NCBI GenBank assembly: GCA_964360145.1
Contig: CAYHWW010000065.1
Coordinates: forward strand, 1 to 16,261
From: CAYHWW01 sp964360145
GTDB taxonomy: Bacteria > Bdellovibrionota > UBA1018 > CAYHWW01
Reading direction: 5' to 3'
Length of the DNA: 16,261 nt
The notes under the pieces are model-generated. The model did no database searches and was not told where the DNA came from. It saw only the letters and a list, made by a program, of their open reading frames with translations. Both the position numbers and the translations under genes were made by a program. Below are positions 5,511-13,342 of this stretch, piece after piece. Numbering within the stretch: position 1 is the first letter of the stretch; each line of letters begins with the position of its first letter.

Positions 5511-7296
5511 GATAATGGTCAACTTTTTCGCAGCCTTACTGCTGACGATGGGTGCTGCATTGGGCCAAGGGCCCAGTGCGGGCACCGCTGCGCCCATTTC
5601 CGATGCAGTGAACGCCGCCATTCAAGGTCACAGCATTCAATGCCGGGTCATGCTGGAGGACGAACACCTCCTCCAGGTGGCCGAGACCTTGGCCTTCCAA
5701 ATTTTGAAAGCCCATCGGAAACTTCTCACCCACTCTGAAGACCGCCTGCTTGTCGAACTTGCCGCCACACCGCGAGATACGCTGCTCTCCCAACTCTCAC
5801 CCGATGGCCAACAGGAAGTGGCATCTCTTCTCAGAAGACGGCTCACGGCGGTGCGCATCGCCGGTGCGCTCACGGGCACCACCGCGATTTCGGAACGACA
5901 GGCGGCCGAGATCATCGTAGGTCGATCCCATGAGGGATTGCGCCGCATCGTCTACGCTAGAAATCACGGGCGATGGGACGACGTCATCCGCATTTTTGAA
6001 AGCCTCAGCGCGGATGCACGCGGTTCCGAATTCGCCCTGCAACAGCTCGCCTTCGCCCTCAACCGTCGCGGTGCGGCGGGAGACGTCGCCCGGGCGGAAG
6101 CCATCCTGCGCAGACTCATGGCCGAAGGCTCAGAGAACGGTGAAACCTTCGGCTTGCTCGCACGGATCTACAAGGATCGCTACTATGCAGCCCTGGAGGA
6201 CGAAGCCCCAGCCACCGAGAGCAAAGCCCTCCTCGACGAGGCCATCCAGCTCTATCGCCAAGGGTTCAGCGCGGATACCAATAACTACTATCCAGCCATT
6301 GCCCTCATGCACTTGCTCGTGGAGCAAGGCACCACAGCCGCCCTGCAGGAAGCAAATGACCTCAGCGGTTTCATCGCATTCTCCCTTGCGCATGTGATCA
6401 GCACGGGCCGCGATGACGTGTGGGTCTATGCATCCGCGATTACCGTTTCAGCTCTCGGGGGCCAATGGGACAAAGCGGAAGCACACCTCAATTCCATGCT
6501 GAGCCACCTTGAAGTGCCGTGGATGGCGACCACCACGCGGAGAGACTTAGAACGACTGCGCCGCAACCTGGGGCGCATGAATGCGCCCAGCTTGGAAAAC
6601 GGCGGTGACGCCCGCCTCGCAGCCATCATCGCCCGCCTCAGGCAGCGCGAAAGTTCCCACGCCCTGGCCCTGGCCACCAGCCCCAGTCCCGCGGGCCGGG
6701 TTACTGGCGAAGGCATCATACGCACGGGTCCCGTGGACGTCGCCGCGGAAGCCGCCGCCACGGGCTTCGGCCTCCAGCTTGAGAAATTCCAACGCTACGG
6801 GCGCGCGGTCATGGACCCTCAAGACTTTCTGCGACAATATGAGCAAAACCTGGGGGGCGCACTCTTGGGCATGACCAAGGACCACCACCGCCCCCTGTAC
6901 CAGGGCTACGCCAACGCCACGGGCCTTGAGCCCTGGTGGGAGGGATATCGACGCCTGGGCATCGATGCAGCAAACGATAGCCAGCACACGGCCCACTACA
7001 TGGAGCGCATCACCGCCACCGGCGAGCCCGTGGTGTTCCTCGTGCCCCGGGGCCTCTATCACTCCACCACGGCGCTCTCTTTCACTGCCACCGAGATGGA
7101 ATGGATCCTTGCCGAACCTGAAACCCGCGCCCGCAACGTGGTCTTCGTCTTCGGCGCCTATGAGATGATCCCCGAGCAGTTCGTAACAGAAATCTTCGCC
7201 CGCCGCGGCGCCACCAATGCGACGAACCTGATGTCGACGATCATCCGGGGCTACCAGCGCTTCCTCATCCCCCGTACGGAACTCAGCGGAAACTGA
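5500..7296 (+). CDS. Exported protein with MAP3K TRAFs-binding-type (TPR-like) domain and unknown C-terminal domain
   Basis: 598 residues. The N-terminus is a probable signal peptide (VNFFAALLLTMGAALGQG, cleavage near residue 23-30). Residues ~150-360 follow the MAP3K TRAFs-binding/DUF4071-like pattern seen in bacterial helical-repeat proteins: ARNHGRWDDVIRIFESL, ALNRRG, ETFGLLARIYKDRYY, EAIQLYRQGFSADTNNYYPAI, then GQWDKAEAHL. This is likely a TPR-like protein-binding solenoid. A low-complexity linker (~388-410, SPSPAGRVTGEG) leads to a C-terminal region (~425-598) with alternating strands (EPVVFLVPRGLYHS, RNVVFVFGAYEMI) that I cannot assign. Start 5500 or 5515: neither has a strong Shine-Dalgarno sequence, and 5515 keeps the signal peptide intact. 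The last codons and stop lie in the first arm of palindrome B. Signal-bearing bacterial versions appear unusual (inference). Confidence 0.8.
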   Translation: MSQVIMVNFFAALLLTMGAALGQGPSAGTAAPISDAVNAAIQGHSIQCRVMLEDEHLLQVAETLAFQILKAHRKLLTHSEDRLLVELAATPRDTLLSQLSPDGQQEVASLLRRRLTAVRIAGALTGTTAISERQAAEIIVGRSHEGLRRIVYARNHGRWDDVIRIFESLSADARGSEFALQQLAFALNRRGAAGDVARAEAILRRLMAEGSENGETFGLLARIYKDRYYAALEDEAPATESKALLDEAIQLYRQGFSADTNNYYPAIALMHLLVEQGTTAALQEANDLSGFIAFSLAHVISTGRDDVWVYASAITVSALGGQWDKAEAHLNSMLSHLEVPWMATTTRRDLERLRRNLGRMNAPSLENGGDARLAAIIARLRQRESSHALALATSPSPAGRVTGEGIIRTGPVDVAAEAAATGFGLQLEKFQRYGRAVMDPQDFLRQYEQNLGGALLGMTKDHHRPLYQGYANATGLEPWWEGYRRLGIDAANDSQHTAHYMERITATGEPVVFLVPRGLYHSTTALSFTATEMEWILAEPETRARNVVFVFGAYEMIPEQFVTEIFARRGATNATNLMSTIIRGYQRFLIPRTELSGN

Positions 7297-7355
7297 GTTC
7301 CGCCCCTACCTCCCCCGGGGGAGCCCCCACGGGAACTCAGTTTCCGCTGAGTTCC
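7278..7355. repeat. Compound palindrome B: two inverted 24-bp arms around a 14-bp central palindrome
   Basis: Arms 7278-7301 and 7332-7355 are exact reverse complements. Each is also a hairpin: GGAACTCAG, 6-nt loop, CTGAGTTCC. The centre, CTCCCCCGGGGGAG at 7310-7323, is a perfect palindrome. All share one dyad at 7316.5, with 8-nt unpaired spacers on both sides, the same plan as palindrome A at 1657-1729. The left arm encodes the last residues (ELSGN) and stop of the TRAFs-binding-type gene. The right arm ends 29 nt before the transporter start. It could act as a terminator-like transcript structure, but no T-run follows. Confidence 0.88.
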
Positions 7356-7384
7356 GGAACACCCCCGGGTTATGCTCCTCACCC

Positions 7385-7816
7385 ATGAACACACTCTTCG
7401 CCCTTACCCCCGCTGGCTTAGGCATTCTCATCGTCATCCAGGCTGGCCTCAATCGCCGCATCGCCGCCCATTGGAGCCTACCCGCGGCAGCACTGCTCAA
7501 TGCCGCCGTGCTCGCCATCGCCGCAACCGCGGTGTTTTACATCACCGCATCCCAGCGCACGGTGGATCTCAAGTCTTTCTCCCCGTGGTTCCTCTTCCCC
7601 GGCCTCATCGGCCTCACCCTCGTCCTTGGCGGGCCCTGGGCCATGGCCCGCTTTGGCGCGGCCCATACCTTTGTCCTCGTCGTGGCGGCACAGCTCCTAA
7701 CCAGCGCACTGTGGGATCTCAAAATAGAAGGCATCGCCCTCACCACGCCGCGGGTCGCGGGCATCGTACTCACCTGGGTCGGCGCCTTCGTTGCCACTTG
7801 GAAATGGAAGCTGTGA
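7385..7816 (+). CDS. YdcZ/DUF606-type small DMT-superfamily transporter
   Basis: 143 residues, the usual length for single-unit YdcZ (DUF606) proteins. Four to five hydrophobic helices are visible: AGLGILIVIQAGLNRRIA, AAALLNAAVLAIAATAVFYI, WFLFPGLIGLTLVLGGPWAM, AAHTFVLVVAAQLLTSALWD and RVAGIVLTWVGAFVATWKW. The early QAGLNRRI and the late AGIVLTWVGAF fit the family. These inner-membrane proteins are thought to work as dimers; the substrate is unknown. The ATG at 7385 lacks a strong Shine-Dalgarno sequence, and the region before it is palindrome B. The stop overlaps the next gene (GTGA, or 13 bp if that gene uses the ATG at 7804), so the two are probably co-translated. Confidence 0.85.
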   Translation: MNTLFALTPAGLGILIVIQAGLNRRIAAHWSLPAAALLNAAVLAIAATAVFYITASQRTVDLKSFSPWFLFPGLIGLTLVLGGPWAMARFGAAHTFVLVVAAQLLTSALWDLKIEGIALTTPRVAGIVLTWVGAFVATWKWKL

Positions 7817-8670
7817 CAGAGAACCGCAAGCCCCGCCGCAAAACCGCCGCGCGTTACGCCGTGGCCCAGTCTATTTCAGAGGTGGGCCTGGGCAGCGTTC
7901 TCCATGGCTTTCATGTTCCCTGGGGCGGCCATTTTCTTTCCTTGAACCAGGCCCTCATCCTCACCTTCGCCGCTAAGGGTGCGGTGAACCGCCGCGATGC
8001 CATCGCCATGGTCAGCGCCATTTCCAACTCCGCCGCCGTGCTCAAATCCCTTTCTCCCGCCGGTCGCAAACTGGGGCCCATGGTGGCCATCAGCACCCAA
8101 GGCGCGCTTTACGGCCTGGGCTTGGGCCTCGTCGGCGCCAATGCGCTGGGCGCGGCGACGGGCGCCGCCCTGCTCTCTCTTTGGGCGTTCCTCCAACCAC
8201 TGCTCTCCGCCTACGTCATTTTTGGATCCACCCTCTTCGAAGCCCTCTTGAGAATTTGGCGGGACATCACGGAAGCGTTGCACCTCCCCGCGGAAATCGG
8301 CCCGTGGATTTTACTCGGCATCGTCACCTTGAAAATGCTGCTTGCCATCACCGTAGCCCTTGTCGGCTGGTTCGGCCCCCGTCGGCTTGAAAGGCGCTAC
8401 TTCGCCTACCTCCAGCGCATGGGCAAAAAAATGCCCCGGCGGATCAAGGCAGCACCCCAAGAAAGCGCCGTGGGCGGCGCGTTGAAAGACATGGCCCATC
8501 CCCTCTTCTTATTTTCCTGCGCACTGAGCGTCGGTTTCTTCGCTCTGCAAAAACATGATGGCGCCGCCGCCATCGCCCTCTACGGCCTGCGTCTTTTCGC
8601 CCTAGGCCTCCTCTTTTTCTGGGCGGTGCGCGCCCTTCCCCCGTACTTGAAGAAGTTCCGCCGCCACTGA
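7804..8670 (+). CDS. Polytopic membrane protein, possibly ECF/CbiM-like transport component
   Basis: 288 residues from the ATG at 7804; a GTG at 7813, overlapping the transporter stop as GTGA, is an equally good start. After a basic N-terminus (ENRKPRRKTAAR) there are about six hydrophobic segments. HVPWGGHFLSLNQALILTFAAKG and STQGALYGLGLGLVGANALGAATGAAL loosely recall the G-rich GxxxLGxN region of CbiM/ECF S-components. This resemblance is from memory and weak. A cytoplasmic basic stretch near 200-215 (MGKKMPRRIK) precedes the last two helices (PLFLFSCALSVGFFAL and LYGLRLFALGLLFFWAV). The same reading frame stays open upstream across the transporter gene, but that part is a shadow. The last 69 bp overlap the end of xdhC on the other strand. 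Confidence 0.75.
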   Translation: MEAVTENRKPRRKTAARYAVAQSISEVGLGSVLHGFHVPWGGHFLSLNQALILTFAAKGAVNRRDAIAMVSAISNSAAVLKSLSPAGRKLGPMVAISTQGALYGLGLGLVGANALGAATGAALLSLWAFLQPLLSAYVIFGSTLFEALLRIWRDITEALHLPAEIGPWILLGIVTLKMLLAITVALVGWFGPRRLERRYFAYLQRMGKKMPRRIKAAPQESAVGGALKDMAHPLFLFSCALSVGFFALQKHDGAAAIALYGLRLFALGLLFFWAVRALPPYLKKFRRH

Positions 8671-9444
8671 GATGGCGATCTCCGCCGGGTGGTTGCCGCC
8701 CAGGGGCAAGCCCACGGGGCAGCGCAACCGCGCCAAGTACCCCTCGCTGACGCCACGGGCCTTCAGCTCCGCGCGAATTTTGATGGCTTTCACCGGGCTG
8801 CCGATGACGCCGACATAGGGCGCATCAGGATGGTGACGGAACAACGCCTCCAGCACCGGCACATCGGTGCCATGACCCTGGGTCATGCAGATGAAAAAAG
8901 TGTTTTTCGGAAACTGAGCGACGCCGCTCACCACGTCAACGAGGTGGTGCCGTTCCACATTGCTCGCCACGGGAAGACGCTCCACCCACTCCGCACGGTG
9001 ATCGATGACGGTGACCCGGCACGGCAGAGGGAGCAACGCCCGAGTGAGGGCCTGGCCCACATGGCCCGCGCCGAACACCACGATGTTCCACCCCACGGCA
9101 TGGTGGCCCTCGAAAAGAAAGGTCACCTCGCCACCGCAGGTCATGCCGATGTCCCGCTGCAGATTCCAAGTGTGGAGCCGCGGCTCGGCGAGCCTTGGCT
9201 CAGCGAGCCGCGGTGCCCCGGGCTCAGACATGGCTCCTGGGGCCAACATCTCTTGGGCTTGGGCGATGGCGCGGGCCTCCACCTTACCGCCGCCGACGGT
9301 GCCCCAGTGCAAACCCTCCGCGGTGACCAATGCCTTTGCCCCCGGGTCCTGGGGCGCGTGGCCCCGGGCTGCCACGAGAGTCACCGCGACGAAAGAGCGT
9401 TGTCGCTGGGACAACTCAGCGGCAGCTTGCCAAAAACCAGTCAC
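8602..9444 (-). CDS. xdhC: XdhC family molybdenum-cofactor sulfuration/insertion factor for xanthine dehydrogenase
   Basis: XdhC binds the molybdenum cofactor, promotes its sulfuration and delivers it to the XdhB subunit in the cytoplasm. 280 residues from the GTG at 9444: the N-terminal XdhC/CoxI domain has GHAPQDPGAKALVT and WGTVGGGKVE (~28-56), then MTCGGE with Cys103. The C-terminal Rossmann part starts at VVFGAGHVGQAL (122-133), with VTVIDHRAEW, TQGHGTDVPVL and YVGVIGSPVKAI. The GTG at 9444 is chosen because it overlaps the xdhB stop as GTGA and has GGGAG 8 nt upstream; the ATG at 9459 has no such site. Residues ~69-89 (PGAMSEPGAPRLAEPRLAEP) look inserted relative to the family; the LAEPR doublet is encoded by an inverted repeat. 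The 3' end overlaps the membrane-protein gene by 69 bp, and the RPEKEEA tail may be an extension. Confidence 0.9.
   Translation of the reverse strand: MTGFWQAAAELSQRQRSFVAVTLVAARGHAPQDPGAKALVTAEGLHWGTVGGGKVEARAIAQAQEMLAPGAMSEPGAPRLAEPRLAEPRLHTWNLQRDIGMTCGGEVTFLFEGHHAVGWNIVVFGAGHVGQALTRALLPLPCRVTVIDHRAEWVERLPVASNVERHHLVDVVSGVAQFPKNTFFICMTQGHGTDVPVLEALFRHHPDAPYVGVIGSPVKAIKIRAELKARGVSEGYLARLRCPVGLPLGGNHPAEIAISVAAELLQVRGKGAHRPEKEEA
9178..9213. repeat. Palindromic element embedded in frame within xdhC
   Basis: Arm 9178-9194 (CCGCGGCTCGGCGAGCC) and arm 9197-9213 (GGCTCAGCGAGCCGCGG) are reverse complements at 16 of 17 positions, separated by TT. Each arm also contains a small hairpin, GGCTC-NNN-GAGCC. 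Translated on the minus strand it yields the tandem LAEPRLAEPR. It sits where family members usually have a short linker before the CGG motif, so an in-frame palindromic insertion is plausible. Confidence 0.7.
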
Positions 9445-11879
9445 GGCTCGCGCTCCCATCGTGCAAAGCGCTGGGGGTGAATGCCCCGCAGCACTTGCTC
9501 TGCGGTGGCAGGCAACTCCAAGCTGGGATAGCTCCCCTCATAAGGCGCCAGATTTTTCAGCGCATCATGAATGGCGGTCCAGACGCTGACGCACAAAAGC
9601 AGCGGCGGCTCCCCCACGGCCTTGGCGCCGCGAAGGCTTTTGCGACTTCCATCATTGGGGAGGAGCTTCACGTTGAAGATGCGCGGCGTGTCCTGGATAT
9701 TCGGTATCTTGTACGTGCTCGGCGAATGGGAGAGCAGCGCGCCAGCCCCATTGTAATGAAGTTTTTCCGTGGTGACCCAGCCCATGCCTTGGATGAAACC
9801 GCCAATGACCTGCCCCAAATCAAGGGCCTCGTTGATGGGGCGACCCATGTCCATCAAGATGTCCGTGCGCAGCACCTTCACCGCGCCGGTGAGCGCATCC
9901 ACGGAGACCTCGGAAGCGGCCACCCCTTGGGTGAAGTAGAGAAAGGCCTGGCCCTGGCCGGTGACCTTATTGAAGGAGAGCCCCGTGATGCGATAGTGCG
10001 CGTAATCCGAGAGTGAGATGCGGTGGTGGTACGCCTCGTTGACCAGCGCGGCAAACGTCATGTGCCGGGAAGGGTCGCCCTCATGAAAGACAGCGCCGTC
10101 TTTGAAGATGATGCCGCCGTAGCTCGCCACCCCGGAGAGCCAATCCGCATCCGCGTTGGGGTCGTTACGGTGGGGCGCATCACTCACTTCGATCTCAGGT
10201 TCAGTGCCCAGAGCCGCGGTGTGCCGCGCCCAGCGTGCCTCCGGGATTTTCAGCAGTTGATCGGCTAACTGAGAAAGACGCCATTTGATCTTGCGCACGG
10301 CGAGCACCGCCGCCGCGCCATTGAGATCGGTGCCGCTGGAGGCCGCGGTGGGCGACGTGTTGGCGTTCTTGTCCGTGGCGGTGGCCATGAGACGCACCTG
10401 GGCCCGGGGGAGCCCCAGCTCTTGGGCGAGCAACTCCGCGATACGGGCATTGACCCCTTGGCCCATCTCGGTGGCGCCGGTGGAGGCCTGCACGCTGCCG
10501 TCGCGGTGGATGATGACCAACGCATTGGCCTGATTCAGAAAACGCGTGGTGAAGGAAATGCCGAACTTCACCGCGGTGAGCGAAAGGCCCCGGCGTAAAA
10601 CAGGATTGGTGGCATTATGCTCTTCGATCTCCCAACGCCGGTGCTGATAGTCACAGTCTTTCTCTAGACGATCAAAAAGCTGCGGCAGGCAGTTGTTCTC
10701 CACCACTTGACCGTAGGGGGTCACGTTGCGCAGCGAACCCGCGGCTCCCTCATCGGCGTAGCAATTGCGTCGCCGCACGGTGAGGGCATCCAAGCCCAGC
10801 CGATGGGCGATCTCTTCCATGATGCGCTCGATGGTGGCGACGCCCTTGGGGCCGCCGAACCCGCGAAAGGCCGTGTGTGAATGATAATTGGTGCGGCATA
10901 CCTGGCCCCGGATGCGAGCGTGGGGGAGGTAGTAGGCATTGTCGCAATGGAGCATGGCCCGCTCCATGATAGCGGTGGAGAGATCGGCATAGGCCCCGGC
11001 GTCAGAGTAAAGCTCCACCTCCAGGGCGATAATGCGGCCCTCGTCATCAAACCCCACCTGGTAGTGGTTCTCGAAGGGGTTGCGCTTCCCGGTCATCACC
11101 ATGTCGTCATCTTTGCTGAGCACCATGCGGGCTGGGCGTTGCAATTTGCTCGCGGCCAATGCCGCGTAGGCGGCGAAGGGCGCACCCTGGGATTCTTTGC
11201 CGCCGAAGCCGCCCCCCATGCGCTTCACGATGCAAACTACGTCCTTGGAAGTGATACCTAAGGCATGCGCCACGACGTGCTGCACTTCCGTGGGGTGTTG
11301 CGATGAAGAGTGCACTTCCACCTGGCCGTCCTCTTTGGGGTAGGCGATGCAGGCCTGGCTCTCGAGGTAGAAGTGATCGGCACCCCGGATGACAATATGG
11401 CCACTGAGGCGATGGAGGGCCTTTTTCATGGCCCCCTCCACGTCGCCGCGCTCGATTTTGCGAGGCCCGGCGATGAAAGACTTCTCAGCACGGGCCTGCT
11501 CAATGCTCAAGATGGGTTTTAGAACCTGATACTTCACTTTCACACGGCTCTTGCCCACCGCCGCGGCCTCCCGGGTCTCGCCCACGATGACGGCGATGGC
11601 CTCCCCCACGAAGCGAGCTTCATCTTCGGCGAGGAGCGGTTGATCCTTAAAGATCGTGCCCCAGAGATTGCCATGGAAATCCTTCGCGGTGTACACGGCG
11701 AGCACACCGGTGGTTTTCAGCGCCGCACTGCTGTCAACGGCCAAGATGCGAGCCCGGGCATGGGGGCTCAAGAGCACCTCGAGATGGACCTCACCGGCCA
11801 TGAGGGGACGGTCATCCACGTACTCGCTGCGACCAGAGACGTGAGTGTGGGCACTATCATGGGGGAGGCTGGTACTCAC
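9441..11879 (-). CDS. xdhB: Xanthine dehydrogenase large subunit, molybdopterin-binding (XdhB)
   Basis: Catalytic molybdenum subunit that hydroxylates hypoxanthine to xanthine and xanthine to urate. 812 residues, slightly longer than the ~780 of well-known bacterial XdhB. Key features: GGGFGGKES with Glu229 (equivalent to bovine Glu802), AFRGFGGPKG with Arg339 (substrate-positioning Arg880), the cofactor loop GATEMGQG (468-475), and the base-catalyst Glu757 in AVGEPPLLL. Conserved Glu229 and Arg339 favour xanthine dehydrogenase over aldehyde oxidase. The start is GTG at 11879, overlapping the xdhA stop as GTGA with GAGG 6 nt upstream. The stop overlaps xdhC the same way. The enzyme works as an (AB)2 cytoplasmic complex with XdhA; electrons pass from Mo through two 2Fe-2S clusters to FAD and NAD+. 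Confidence 0.95.
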   Translation of the reverse strand: MSTSLPHDSAHTHVSGRSEYVDDRPLMAGEVHLEVLLSPHARARILAVDSSAALKTTGVLAVYTAKDFHGNLWGTIFKDQPLLAEDEARFVGEAIAVIVGETREAAAVGKSRVKVKYQVLKPILSIEQARAEKSFIAGPRKIERGDVEGAMKKALHRLSGHIVIRGADHFYLESQACIAYPKEDGQVEVHSSSQHPTEVQHVVAHALGITSKDVVCIVKRMGGGFGGKESQGAPFAAYAALAASKLQRPARMVLSKDDDMVMTGKRNPFENHYQVGFDDEGRIIALEVELYSDAGAYADLSTAIMERAMLHCDNAYYLPHARIRGQVCRTNYHSHTAFRGFGGPKGVATIERIMEEIAHRLGLDALTVRRRNCYADEGAAGSLRNVTPYGQVVENNCLPQLFDRLEKDCDYQHRRWEIEEHNATNPVLRRGLSLTAVKFGISFTTRFLNQANALVIIHRDGSVQASTGATEMGQGVNARIAELLAQELGLPRAQVRLMATATDKNANTSPTAASSGTDLNGAAAVLAVRKIKWRLSQLADQLLKIPEARWARHTAALGTEPEIEVSDAPHRNDPNADADWLSGVASYGGIIFKDGAVFHEGDPSRHMTFAALVNEAYHHRISLSDYAHYRITGLSFNKVTGQGQAFLYFTQGVAASEVSVDALTGAVKVLRTDILMDMGRPINEALDLGQVIGGFIQGMGWVTTEKLHYNGAGALLSHSPSTYKIPNIQDTPRIFNVKLLPNDGSRKSLRGAKAVGEPPLLLCVSVWTAIHDALKNLAPYEGSYPSLELPATAEQVLRGIHPQRFARWEREP

Positions 11880-13342
11880 GGCGCCTCACCATGCTCGTGG
11901 AAGAACTTCAAGAGCAGCGATTCGCAGAGCACCCGGCGGAAGGCGGCGCTGCCCCTCAGATCAGACAAGGGCGTCACTTCATTGTGCATCGTCGCCACGG
12001 CCAGGGCCAAGGTTTCCGCACTGAGCGCTTTACCTTGCAATACCCGTTCGGTTTTCTTGAGACGCAATGGAGTTGCCGCCACGCCGCCGAAGGCGATGCG
12101 CAGGTTCGTAATCCCTTTTTTCCCCCAGGTGGCGCGGAACGCGGCGTTCACGGCAGAAATGTCGAGGTCCTTGCGCTGGGAAATTTTATAGAGGGCGAGG
12201 CGCTCGCCGGGCCGCGGCACATCGAACTCGATGGCAGTGATGAACTCGCCGACCTTCATCGCGGTCTTGCGATAGGCGACATAGAACTGATCCAGCGCCA
12301 CCAGGCGCTTACCCCGGGGCCCTTGCAGGTGCACGGTGGCATTGGCCGCGAGCAAAAAGGGCGGCGTGTCGGCGATGGGAGAAGCGTTGCCCACGTTGCC
12401 GGCAAGCGTGGCCACGTTCTTGATCTGGGGTGAGGCGAATAGATCAAGGAAGCGCGCGAACTCAGGCACCGAGGACTTCACGGCCTGACGTAGTTCAGTG
12501 AGAGTGACCCGGGCGCCAACCTTCAAGCGGCTCTTGCCCGTTTTTTTCATTTCATGGAGCGCGCCGATGAGATGAAGACTCACCACCCGGGTGAGACGGA
12601 GCTTTCTCTTGTTGTGCGCAACGCCAAGGTCCGTACCCGCGCTGAGGATGCGGGCATCCCGGTGGCGCTTCAAGTACGCCGCCGCTTCCTTCAAGGTGCG
12701 GGGCGCATAGAATGAAAACTCGCCAGCCTCCAATGCCACGGGGCTGCTCAAGACCTTCCTCAAATCCCGCTCTTGCGCCAAGGACCAGAAGCGCTCCTCG
12801 ACGGAGGCGCACTGCTTGATGTCCAGGGCAGTGGCCGCATCAACGATGGGCTGATAACCGGTGCAGCGGCAGAGATTCCCCGTGAGCGCGTTCTTTGCTT
12901 CCTGAGCGGAAACCGGGCCGCGGTCTTTGCGCCGCAGCCGCTTCTCAACAAGGCCGGTGAGCGCCATGACGAAGCCCGGGGTGCAGAACCCGCACTGACT
13001 GCCGTGGCACTCCATCATGGACCGCTGCGGGGGTGAGAGCTTTTCGCCCTCGGCGAGGGCATCCACGGTGATGATGCTGGAGCCATCCATTTGGGCCACG
13101 GTGGCGATGCAAGCATTCATGGGAAGGAACGCCACGCCCCCTTGCCCACCCCGTAAGGGCCGCGGAAAGTGCCGCAGCACCGTGCAGGCGCCGCAATCCC
13201 CCTCGGCGCAGACGATCTTCGTGCCGGTGAGGCCCCGGTCATAGCGCAGGTAGTCGGCGAGCATCCAGCCAGCGCGCTCGCCCGCGACTTCATGACACTT
13301 GCCGTTGAGGTAAAAAACAATGTGGTTACGGAGGGGCGCCAT
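11876..13342 (-). CDS. xdhA: Xanthine dehydrogenase small subunit, 2Fe-2S and FAD-binding (XdhA)
   Basis: Electron-transfer subunit, 488 residues. The N-terminal plant-ferredoxin-like cluster uses Cys45, Cys50, Cys53 and Cys78 (CAEGDCGAC ... NACI). The helical second cluster uses Cys117 and Cys120 (CGFCTPGF) and Cys158 and Cys160 (CRCTGYQPI). The FAD domain follows from ~205, with ARILSAGTDLGV and NVATLAGNVGNASPIADTPP. A stretch at 57-75 (RHFPRPLRGGQGGVAFLPM) between the third and fourth cluster cysteines is a few residues longer than usual. It is the first gene of the minus-strand xdhABC operon. The ATG at 13342 lacks a good Shine-Dalgarno sequence. It is divergent from ade, with 69 bp between them. 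Confidence 0.95.
   Translation of the reverse strand: MAPLRNHIVFYLNGKCHEVAGERAGWMLADYLRYDRGLTGTKIVCAEGDCGACTVLRHFPRPLRGGQGGVAFLPMNACIATVAQMDGSSIITVDALAEGEKLSPPQRSMMECHGSQCGFCTPGFVMALTGLVEKRLRRKDRGPVSAQEAKNALTGNLCRCTGYQPIVDAATALDIKQCASVEERFWSLAQERDLRKVLSSPVALEAGEFSFYAPRTLKEAAAYLKRHRDARILSAGTDLGVAHNKRKLRLTRVVSLHLIGALHEMKKTGKSRLKVGARVTLTELRQAVKSSVPEFARFLDLFASPQIKNVATLAGNVGNASPIADTPPFLLAANATVHLQGPRGKRLVALDQFYVAYRKTAMKVGEFITAIEFDVPRPGERLALYKISQRKDLDISAVNAAFRATWGKKGITNLRIAFGGVAATPLRLKKTERVLQGKALSAETLALAVATMHNEVTPLSDLRGSAAFRRVLCESLLLKFFHEHGEAP

Noticed and set aside
6679..6730. Repeat-derived insertion encoding SPSPAGRVTGEG in the TRAFs-binding-type gene
   Set aside because: It reads like a low-complexity linker between domains; no inverted repeat or second copy was found in the window.
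7024..7110. ADP-ribosyltransferase active site (R, STT, ExE) in the C-terminal region of the TRAFs-binding-type protein
   Set aside because: RGLYHSTTALSFTATEME has the right letters, but the STT and ExE elements are far too close together for an R-S-E transferase.
7372..7803. A 144-codon 5' extension of the membrane-protein gene, making it one 432-residue protein
   Set aside because: The extension is Arg/Pro/His-rich and out of frame with a clear hydrophobic transporter gene in the same DNA; the real start is at 7804 or 7813.
8689..9480. Plus-strand open frame (263 codons) opposite xdhC
   Set aside because: XdhC motifs on the minus strand are unmistakable, and the antisense product has no domain.
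13120..13176. Inserted repeat in XdhA (PRPLRGGQGGV)
   Set aside because: Only a 5-bp stem (CCCTT/AAGGG) is visible and the segment is just a few residues longer than usual, which is too weak to call an insertion.
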